The notes under the pieces were generated by a model. That model was not told where the DNA came from and made no database searches. It saw nothing but the letters and a program-made list of their open reading frames with translations. 64,000 nucleotides of DNA from Saturnia japonica (lineage: Eukaryota; Arthropoda; Insecta; Lepidoptera; Saturniidae). The translations under genes and the position numbers were made by a program. Positions 45,801-57,800 of the stretch are shown here, in pieces. How positions within the stretch are numbered: position 1 is the stretch's first letter; each line of letters opens with the position of its first letter. Where the stretch lies: contig CM065311.1 in the NCBI GenBank assembly GCA_033032175.1, positions 3,031,190-3,095,189 of the forward strand. Direction: 5' to 3'.

Positions 45801-48800
45801 TAATAAAATGTATTCTTTAAATTTCTTAATAATATATTATAATAGTAATATTACCTTGTAAGTGTCCCGCTGCTGGGCAAAGAGGCCTCTTCTCGAGGGA
45901 AAGCAAGGGCTTTATCACCACACCAGCCCATAACGTATAGCGTATAGCCCATAACGCATAACGACTCCAAACGCCGAGAACTCCAATGTTGTATGTTTTT
46001 CCCACATGGTGTTGCTACAAGAACATTTCTCAAGCATACAGGTTACCTCACGATGTTTACTCTCACTGTTAGCCGATAGTCATCACTTTAAATTATTAAA
46101 TGTACGCGATTTGAATTTGATTTTCTCTCTTCATTGTTCTTAAAGACCATCATCTATGTGTAGATGTGCAGCGTGCGGTGTAGTGTCGCTGTGCGCTAGT
46201 CGAGTAGCGAAAGGGGCAGTTGAGCAGCAGACAGGGGGTGCGTGTACACAGGATAGGCCCTCGCGCGGCTCTCTCACGTGCTCGTGGCCGGGCTGCGGAC
46301 GTGTGTTCCGGCAACCGTGCCGCTTGCGCGAGCACGCACGCTCCCACACGGGAGACAGACCTTACCCTTGCCTCTTCCCTGTGAGTATGCAATACTGTTC
46401 ACCTCCAAGCTTATGTTTTAGATAAAGCCAGATTAGATTTAGTTTATACTGCGCCCTAGTCCTCTTCCAGTATGGCGCCTTTTTGCTCTATATGTATATA
46501 TTTTTTAAAATTATTAGTTAAATACTTTACTGACATTAATGGTTCGTACATTCACAGATAAACTAAGCTAAACCGAGTTTAAAATTACATTTTTCTCTAT
46601 TTTTGTTGCTCTTAGGCCATCAGCCTAAATCCATCAATCAGTATAATATTTCATAAAGTATAAATCTACTTTTAAATAATACTACTATTAGATTTTATCG
46701 CGTTTTTAATTTTCCATTCTTGACTCGATTTTTGGGATTAATAATTACATAAATTTCTTCAATTGAAACTAATAGTTCATAGTACCATCAGTACAAACGT
46801 AATAAAATAAAACAAGAACTACAAAACGGTTGATAGTTGATGACGGACTAGTTTTCCGCAACTAGGCCTCTGGCGGGCCCTTTTTGCGTGTCGGGTGGGT
46901 TCTTGCTAGTTCAGCCACCCGATGTCCTCCAGGAAAGCCAACAGCTCGCCTATGCCGGCGCAGGCCTCCCTGGTCGTCCTCGGCGTCCCAAGGTGGTGTG
47001 CTCGCTGAGACGCCACGCTACTGCACTCCAGGAGCACGTGCGCGGCTGTCTCCTCTGCAGTCAAGCACCCTCTACACAGAGGACTGTCTGTAACACCCAG
47101 TATATATAAATGCTTATTAAGTGAGCAGTGGCCTGTGACAATACCGATTATTTGTCGGACTTTGTCACGTTTCAGGCTGAGTAGTTTTCTGGAGTATCTC
47201 GGATTTATAACCGGGAAAGCCTCCTTCGACTGCCTACAGTCCTGTATACTTGCCCAGTAGTTTTGATGCAGTTTTGCGGTTCGCTCCCGGGTCCAGGAGC
47301 GGACTTGGCTAAAAGGTAGGGGGATAATTGGCTCCGGTCCTGCCATTTGTATCTCAGAGCCCCCCCTTGCAAGTTTATCAGCTTCGTCGTTACCTCTGGA
47401 TCCACTGTGTCCCTTAATCCATTGGAGAGTGACCCTATTGGTTTTACTTACCTCTTCCAACAGATGGTGACATTGTGTAATTAATCCTGAGTTCTGTTCT
47501 CTTCTGTTCAGTGTCAGTAATACTGCAAAACGGTTTTAAGGCGATGCTATTTTAGTTGTAGTAATTCTCGTGTGTCTCTAACTACTACCTGAAGTTAAAA
47601 ACTGGTCGCCAAACACCTATATGTGTGTTCTGGTAGCTACACTAGTGAAGCAGTTTCTCTATCTAGGCTTAATGTGTTACTATCTTTGGAATTAGTTTAA
47701 TATCAGGTGGGATATTCATCAAACGCTGAACATATTATTATGTAGATAAATATAAAATAAGGACCTATCCTTACATATGAAATTAGCATTTTGTCGTACT
47801 GACTACTTTGATCTGAAATATCTCCTTTTTGGTTAAGAATTCCAAATTCAAATTTATAAATTCATTTAGCTGGTACATTTGAGTTTTGAAAACAGTCATT
47901 CATTAGTTTTTTCTTAACTATTTTTTTCTTTGGCGTCGCTTATTACCGCATAATGGAAAACATAAAATATCGGTATATTTACCAGTACGAGTTCTACCGT
48001 GGCACCAGTGCTGCAGAAACAAATCGAGGGATTAATGATGTGTACTGTGCTGGTGTCGCAAAAGAAAGCACGGTACGTTTTTGGTTTCAACGTTTTGGTT
48101 CTGGAAATTTCGACCTTCAGAACCAACCCCGTGGACAGCCGGAGACCAAAGTGGAAAATGAGGAATTAAAGGCTATTGTGTAAGCGGATCCATCACAAAG
48201 CACTCCAGAGATAGCTGCAGGCTTCGGGGTAAGTGATAAAACTGTATTAATCCACTAGAAACAAATCGGGAAAGTAAAAAAAACTTGAACGATGGGTACT
48301 CATGAATCGGGTGAATCGAACTTGCAAACACGCGTCGACTGCTGTGTTACTTTGCTCAACCGACACAATAATGAAGGGATTTTAAATTGAATCTTTACTT
48401 GTGATGAAAAGTGGATACTGTACGATAATCGGAAGCGCTCGTCGCAATGGCTGAACCCTGGAGACCCGGCCAAATCCTGCCCTAAATGAAAATTGACTCA
48501 GAAAAAAGTTACTTGTGAGTGTTTGGTGGACTAGCGCCGGTGTCGTTCACTACAGCTTTCTAAAATCTGTCCAAACGATTACGGCAGATATCTATTGTTA
48601 GCAACTGCAAACCATGAAGGAAGAACTAGCTGCTAAACAACCGAGATTGGTCAATCGCTCTAGGCCACTGCTGCTTCACGACAACGCAAGACCACACACT
48701 GCACAACAAACAATCACTAAGTTAGATGCGCTACAATTGGAATGTCTGTGACATCCACCGTACTTCCCGGACCTTGCTCCAACAGATTACTATTTTTTCC

Positions 48801-51800
48801 GAGATTTGGACAACTTCTTACAAGGAAAAAAATTCAACTCCGATGCGGTAGTCCAAACCGCCTTCAAAGAGTTTATTGATTCTCGCCCCCATGGTTTTTT
48901 TAGTAAAGGGATCAATGAACTACCTATGAGATGGCAAAATGCATAGATAATAACGGTGCATACTTTGATTAGTTAAATATATTTTACAAAATAAAAATTG
49001 ACTTTATATTCCTCCCGTACAAAACGCCAATTTCATATGTAAGGACCTAATTAATATATGTACATGAAGAGTTTCAATCCAAAATGTCCTGTGATTTTTT
49101 GTTATGTGTTTTATACACGCTGTATTTGTAGCATTTTGCAGACAAAACTATAAATATTTGTCACGCACATATGCTTGGTAGTGTGCGAAAGAGACAAAAA
49201 AAAATTTCATGTTGCGTATGCAGTGCGACGTCATGCCGTGCGCTTATTCAAGCGCAATTTGTGTATGTGTTGTACGTGCCAGCTTTAGTCAACCGACTTG
49301 TGTTCAATCAATATCAATTATATTTCGTTTGTTTTTATGAACTTAGTGAATTTTAGAAAAAAAAAGCTTTTTATTTAGTGCTAGAACTGAGTGAAATGGT
49401 TTATTGTAGAATTGCGGTTGGTCATTCCGATCAGCGAGCAAACTGCTCCGTCACGCACGGCGTCACACAGGCGAACGGCGACACACGTGCGCGTCATGCG
49501 GGCGCGCGTTTTTACGTCGCGAGCATCTGCGTGACCACTGCGCTCGCACGCACCCTGACAGTTCACAAACACAAAGTCACGAGCCGCGCGCAACACCCAT
49601 GATCCGCGTTTGCACATATCCAGGTATGATTATTTTAAAGGAGTGTGTGGATTTTAACAAAGGAGAAATGAAGAATTAGCTTTCGTCAGTGGCATACTAA
49701 CAATGGGTGGAAGGTGCGGCGTGTGTTCATCCATATTTCGGCCAAATCACGTAAACAGAATATTTTTCTTATTATTCTTGTAACTTCAAAAATAACTCTA
49801 ACAAGATGGCGGCATCTGCATTAAAACAGTCCAATGAGTGTTTGTTGCAACTTGCATGTTTCCAGTTATTATTTATAAGCGTCTTCGTTTGTGCACAATA
49901 AATAAACTACATGACGCAAAATGCTGCCAAAATTACATACTATAGGGCCAAACAACATAATTTTATGAATTAAAATAAAAAGCACCACTAGATAGATCAA
50001 GTTCCAGCCAAAAACTTCCAGAAGTACTCTCTCGGTTTGGAGGCCCCCAGAACCAGACCATCTTAATAAAATTTCAAATTAATAAGAGACGGGATGTAGT
50101 TTATGAGGCCCCGTAAGTAGAATCTACTAAAAAAAATAAATGAATTTCTATTGAATTGAATAATTTTTTTTTATATGAACGAAATTAACTAACAAAACGA
50201 AATCAAAAGTACGTGGAGAATAAATGAGGGGCCTACCATTTTTTTAAGGTCGGTGCCAGCAAAGCTGTCTATTGTAAAACATAATCAAAATAGAAACGGT
50301 ATATTCGATACAAAACAAAGTTAGAAGACATTTTGTTTTTATTAATATTGCGGAGTTTCTTTTTAACCTCCTTTTTTAAATTATTTTGATAGGTACCTCT
50401 CCTCAAATGCTGGCACCGACCTTAAAAAAATTTTAGGCCCTCATTTATTCTCCACGTACTTTTGATTTCGTTTTGTTAGTTAATTTCGTTCATATATATA
50501 AAAATTATTAATTCGTCGATAAAGTCGATTTAATTTTCTTAAATTACAATTTTATTTTGGAATTTTTAATTTTAATTAAAAACTGGAATATTTGTTTGTA
50601 ACAACTAGAATTTGACCAAAGTTTTGAGATTTTTTTCCTGTGACAGACACCACACCCCTAGCTCGTATTAATAAGCTAAGCCCGTCTTACTTACACGTAT
50701 TAGTCCATATCTTGAAAACTACTGATCCAATTTTGATGAAACTTGCGCTGCTCCCTAAGTTGAAGTAAATTTAAGTCAATAAAAATTGATCACAATCTGA
50801 TTAATAGTTCGGAGAAATGCGTGGAACGCTGTACACATTACTTTAATAATAAAACAAAACGATACTTCCTACGTAATATCGTAACTGCATTTGACAAAAT
50901 TTACAGTACGATCAAATGAAAATCCAAATAGATTGAGTAATCTATTATACAGTAATATTATTAGGTCATTTAATTACTAGTTGGCCATTTTAAGTAATTA
51001 TAGTCTATGTCAGCGAAAGGAATCAAAAGTGTAAACAAACCCACAACTGAGCAATGTCTCTTCTACCACTCACTTACTGATTTTGAAAACACTTTAGGCA
51101 TATATGTATTATGCATTTTCAAACATTGTGTTTACACTTACACACAAAAAAACAAAAAAAAAAACAATAACACTATTATTATTTCCATTAAATTAAATAA
51201 AAATTGACGAAATTTTAGGATACACACACGTTACAGGTTAGGCTAAACAGTATCTAAGGGGAAAAAAAGTGTTGTCATTTATCATATTAGGTATATAATA
51301 AATCAAATAAATATAGGTAACTTGTTGTAAAATATCGATTTATAATATTTAGGGGGAAAAATAATTTTAATTTAAAATGTTATATTAAATAATATGATAT
51401 TAAAATATGTTGATAGTTAGATATTTAAAAGCACGATAAAATAATTTAAGAGAAGATTTTTACGCTTTCAGAACAATTTAAGAGAAAATATCGGGGGTCT
51501 CCTTCAGAAGTTGTTGTTTTTTTTACGTTGGTTATTCGTGACATTTTGGATTAAGAACCTAGTTGTAATAGATCCTTACATAAAATTAGCGATTTATATG
51601 GAAATAGTAAAACGAAAAAAATATAATGATGTTATACAATTAATCAATCGAAATCTGTACCATTATTATCTATGCACTTTCGCCATTTTATAGGTAGTTC
51701 ATTGATTCCATTGCTGATAAAATTGTGGGAGCGTGCGAGCGAGGAGCAAAATCTTTGAAGGTTGTTTGGAATGGCTCATCGGAATTGATTTTTTTTCCTT

Positions 51801-54800
51801 GCAAGAAATTGTCCAAATTCTGATAAAAGTGGTAATCTGTTGGAGCAAGGCCCGGGGAGTATTGTGGGTGTTGGAGACATTCCAACCGCAGTTCCTCTAA
51901 TTTAGCGATCGTCTGTCGTGAAGTATGGGTCCAGCGTAGTCCTGAAGCAGCAGTGGGCTAGAGAGATTGACCAGTCTCGGTTGTTTAACGGCTAGCTTTT
52001 CCATCATTGTTTCCAAATGTTGAAAATACAGATCTGCCGTTATCGTCTGTTCAGATTTTAGGAAGCTGTAGTGTATAACACCAACACTGGTCCACCAAAC
52101 ACTCACCAGTGACTTTTTCTGTGTCAACTTTCGCTTGGCACAGGATTTGGCCGATTCTCTTGGTTCAACCACTGTGATGAGCGTTTCCGATTGTCGTAAA
52201 GTATCCATTTTTCGTCACATGTAACAATAAAATGCCAAATACCCTCGTTATTGTGACGGCTGAGTAATGTAACGCAGCACTCAATGCGTGTTTGTTGGTG
52301 TGTTTCAGTCAATTTATGCGGTTCTCGTGGAGCATTTTCACTTTTCCAATTTGTTTCAAATGGATTAAAATTTGTATTATCACTCACACTGAAGCCTACC
52401 ACTAACTCTAAAATGGTTTGCGATGGATCTGCTTCCACGATCACCTTTAATTCTTCATTATCAATTAAGGTCTCCGGCCGTCCACAGGGTTTGTTTTGTA
52501 GATCAAAATTTCCAGAATGAAAACTTTGGAACCAAAAACATTCCGTGCTTTTTTTACAGTAGCTTCCCCATACACATCATTAATCTTTCGAGCTGTTTCT
52601 GCAGCGCTGATGCCTCCGTGGAACTATATTCGTAAATAACGCAATATTTTAAGTTTTCCATTTTGTGAAAAGAACGATGTAAAAGAAAAATCAAATGGTT
52701 CGAAAACAAAGGAATCACTAAATACGAAACACAAATACACAAGCCTAAATTTAAAATAAATTCGAATTTGGAATTCCTAACCAAACGCCAGATATTTGAG
52801 ATCAAAGTGGCCAGTTCAACAAAACGTCAATTTAATATGTAAGGACCTAATATTATGTAATACTTACCTCGTAGTAACGTAGTTGTATAGATCCCTATAA
52901 ATTTTTGATTGAATAATAAATATAGTTAATTAGGAATGATTTCGTAATTCATGTAAAATTAAAAAAAGTTATATTTTTAAACGTTATTATTACATTTGAA
53001 GTAGTTTTCAAGAAGTCTTTTAGGCCCAACATTTGAATGTTTATACTTTTTAGGTGTAAAAGTTTTGACTTTTGGAGATATATTGCCATATGAGTTGGCA
53101 AGTCTGAACTATTAAACCACTCACTAGTATATCTATGGAATTGGTCACGTGACTTGTTTGTTTACACTATTCGCTTCGGTGAAATGGACTGTGTATTATT
53201 AAGTCTTTATTTGGCTTTGCGATCATCAAAAAATTCCTAAGTTTTCTTTCATTTCACAGTAGGTTCTGTAAAAAAATTTACACATTCATTTTTAGGTTAC
53301 TTGTTTTTGGATATTATCTTTCGAGAATAAATTTTATAAAATTACATTATATTTAATTCTGTTTTATGATATTTAATAAAATAGTAGTTTTTTTAATCAA
53401 TTATTTTAAGTTGTATGATCATATAAAAAAGTGACGTATCACAGTTAAGAATTTTTGGTTTGAATTTAGTGGGTTTTGAACAGTTTTGAAATTTCTGTAG
53501 GAGGATTGTTTTTGAACAGTTGATGACACTGTGCGTAGTAGGTATCAAAAAGTAGAAAAGGAAAACAGTTTTAGGTATAAAACATTTAAAATGTTGATAA
53601 ACAGTTTGATTTGCATTATAATGGAGTAGTCGGAGAATTGTAAGATAAACAGAGATGATCCGGTTAAGGTAAATTTTTATGAATAATTTTTTTCAGAGTG
53701 CGGTGAGACGTTTAAAAGTGTGACCGCACGGTCTGTGCATATTAGGAAAGTACACAAGAAGCCCGAGTCGACTTCAAACAAAAACCAAGGCGAACTTGTA
53801 GTGGTGAGATTCAGTAGCATTCTGTGATGATTAACTCCAATAACCAATTTACCATAATTGTGCAACAAAGTATTATATGTAGTAATAATCAAAGTCCTAC
53901 AATATGTCCAAGGTATAAATTTCGCAAATAAATAAATCGCAAACATATGAATATATAATGTTGCCAAAAAAAAAATGCAGATATTCTCAATGTAAATCTT
54001 TTTCGTGTTACAATTTATCCAATTTTCTGGGACTTTAAAATTCAAAAGATTTTTATATTTTCTATGTGATATGTAATTTTATTAAAATATAACTGTTATC
54101 CCATATTTCTTAATGATAGCCAGTTAAACATTTGTTAATTACGATATATTTACTTTTGTTGGTCTGTATGTAGGTTGACATCAAGCCAGAGTCCGAAAAT
54201 GAAGATACAAGCGTAACTGTTTCGGAGACAGTATTGGCCGAAAGGAGCATTACGGAGGAAATGGAGATAGATAATGCAAACGAAGTGACAGAAGAGAGTA
54301 GCGGGGAGGGGAGCACAGGTGACGGGGAGGAGTGGCACGCTGCACGGACGCACTGCACTTGGCCACTTACAGCGAGACATCGCACGCTCTATGAACATAC
54401 GCTAGCATCTGCTTACGTGCTTGAAGATGATGTACCGGTATGTCGTAGATGTTCAGTTTTTTTTTTTTCAAAACAACATGATTCGATATACACCCAGAAA
54501 ATCTAAATAATTATAGCATTTTAGTACAAAGCTATATAATTAAAGTAGAAAATGGGGTAAAACTGTAGGCTTTTTTGTTTTAATTATTATTTTACTATGC
54601 ATTATTTTCGGTAATATGTGTTTGAGTTAATTATTTCAATTAGTTAATTTTCTTGATTATATGGTCAGAATGAAATCGGACGCACCGACATCTTCTGATC
54701 TGTGTCTTTCCTAATTCCAATTGGCTGACAACGCTGTAGCGTCATACGACGTCACCGTTGGAGGGACAACGCCGCCCGCGCCATCCCTTACCAACATTAT

Positions 54801-57800
54801 TGAGATCGAATCGTTTGAATGCGTGTGACGACACGACATTAAATACGTTTACCGATCCTCTCGCGGTTGAATAACCGCGCCGCTTCGTGTGTGCATTTTC
54901 GTTTAATAATATACCGTCCGTTAACGTGGTGAAGAACAATTGAGGTTGAACATGCTTGTGTGCAGCGTTGGGATTGCTGACGTATATAAGCGCCAGGCTG
55001 AATTGGAATTGGAAGCAGTTTCGGAAATTCAAGGTTAGTAGATGATTTTCCTTCCCATATAATCAATTGGATGTAACAATTGAAATAGTTTTCTGTCGTC
55101 CATTGCCCACTGAACTATATTTCGAAGGCCGCACCAGACTAGGAGGCAGGCAATTTAATTTAAAACCGCCGCTCCAAGTGGCATGTGTAAGAAGAACTGA
55201 AAATTAACTCCTCGCATACACAAATGCATATGTTTCGCATCACGAGTCGTGAGCACGAAGTGCTAATTACACGTCTATTCACCCACTATAGCTCAGGCTC
55301 AGGTTGTTGCTCACGGCTCTTGACGGGAGTTATGCCGTAGAGTAAAATTTATCCATGCGAAATAAAAAAAACAGTCAAATAATAGGAATTCATTTAAAAA
55401 AAAACTGAATTGAAAGAGTTTTAATAATTTAAAATTAATACAGGTTGAACAATCGGAGAGCTCCGAGAGCAATATATACACAATTAGAAGCGATCTCTTT
55501 CTTCATGGAAATGTACTGATTAACGAAGATAGCGAGTGAGTTTTATGTTATATTATTAAAGTAGGAAATGAAATTCGAGGATAAAAACTGTAAACAAAGA
55601 AATGTCATTGTCAAAGTGACGTTCCAGGGGGTAGTAAATATTTTCCTAAACAATCTGATTAATAATTTTATTCCAATTCGTAATGAATATACAGTATTTT
55701 TGTAAATAAGATGTCCTGTTTTTTTATTTGATAATCCTATAGATATTAATTGTTATCGAACATAAAATTAAATAACAATGAAATAAAAACTTCATGAACA
55801 ATTTTTTTGTATTGATTCTCTGGACAAGAAGAGTCCTAAACATTTGGATCTTAAGTCCTATTACAAGTACCATAAAAAATCGGTTGTCTGTAAAGTCGGT
55901 TTACTGACGATAGTTGAACGTGACAACGTCATAATAAAATACTGATGGAATGGTATCATTTTTCAAAAGGAAATTTTAATTTCATTTATATTTTTGTCAA
56001 TTATAGCATAACCTACAATCGCTGCACTAACGGACCGATGCTATTTATTTTATAGATGAAAGCACGAATATTCGACAATATATCACTGAACATATATTTA
56101 ATATCGAAAAAATCATTACCTTTATCGCCGCAATTATCGTTGCTATAAACAATTGACACCACATTCACTTTTCACTACTGCATTTCATACTTGACGAAAA
56201 CATGTAAATGTAAATATTATATTGCTGTTCACGCGGACGCATCGCTCACTCAAGTAGGAGAGAGACAGATGTCGAACGCTGCGGAACGCGGAGGCTGATT
56301 GTGCCTCTTTCTCGCTCGTTCCGCGCTCTCGCTTGCACTTCAAGCCTTAAATGGAACGCCTCAGAGCGGGGTAACGGCGCATGAGTCATGTTTTTTCGTG
56401 CGTGCAGCCGGCTCCATCGAATTATAAGACGTTGTCACGTCAAAAAATTAACACCCTTTAATTTGAAACAGTTATAATTTATTTTTGGATCATATTTTTG
56501 TTTATTTTAAAACTGAAAACTGTGTGCAATATTTTGTCTTACGTATTTAGTTTATTGCGTTTAATTTTAACACGATATTTTAGAACTTTTTGGAAACCTT
56601 ACTCAAATGAATGAAGGAACTATTTGATTTGGCAACACTTTTGTTTACATTTTTTATTTTGAATTCCGTTTCTTACTATACTTCATTATTGTTTTAAACA
56701 CAATAGTCAGAAATTCGTGATATTTCGGATAAAATATTGGATCTGGATTTTGAAGTTAAATTGTTTTAGATATCCGATAGTTTAGGATAATTTGTGTTAT
56801 GGATAAAACATTTTTCAAAGAATTGTGCTTAGAAATAAAACATGTATTTGAATATTTACAGATGAAAAATATTAACTTTATTTTAGATAATAAAATTATT
56901 TGTTAACTTTGTTAAGTAATTTTTGGTATTTGACAGTTCTCATTAGACTTCGACACTAGCTGTAATTATTCGAAATATTTAAGGTAAGACCGCACTAAGC
57001 GGAACTGAACAGTAGCAGAGCGGCTCTCCTTATGAACTGCGGGACGTAGGCGGAGAACAAGGCCGACCAGTAAGATAATCTATTGCCGGCTTTCGTCAGC
57101 AGCAATAGACGTTTATAGTGGGGGATTTCGCGGTTTTATTTTTGTAACTTCTTTACACATGAGATTATTTTACCAAGATGGAATTACCAACGTTGCATTT
57201 AAAAAAACTTATACACTTAATAATATATACTATTAAATTCAAAGAAGTTGTATTTTAACCATGTTAAGATTATACGTACAATATAGAATACGTACGTGTG
57301 TAGTTTGTGTTCAATATAGAAGTTTTTTGTTTGCTATTTTAATAAAGACAACAGTATAATAGATATTAATTATTTTGTTTATCATTAAATATCTGTCACA
57401 GTCGCAATATCATGCATACTATTGTATATTGATCTTAAGATACAGTCTAATATCTCAATATTGTGTATATCCGCGCAAACCCGTCGCCCCGCGTCCCGCA
57501 AACCATCACGAGGGTCGCGCTGCAGACTATAGCCATCGCCAGATGTTTCTAAAACATCGATGTATCATTTGCATCCCTACTTCTGGCACGTGTACTGAGT
57601 TGGCTCTTTTTTATAGTAAATATTGTCTTTTTTCTATCGTTCGTAGGTTTGTAGTAAGTAGGGAGTATTTAAGTCGGTCTTCCAGTACAGTACTTGAGGG
57701 AGCTGAAGCGGTGGAGACGCGCGATCATTCTGGTACGTCGCACGCACTCGACGCGGAACTCGACCTAATCGACGCGCACCCTACAATTGATCTCATGCAG

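Noticed and set aside
54950..55034. Possible exon between U and T of the zinc-finger gene (acceptor near 54965, donor GTTAGT at 55035)
   Set aside because: In the phase required by both neighbours it meets a stop (RWDC then TGA); exons U and T join in phase without it.
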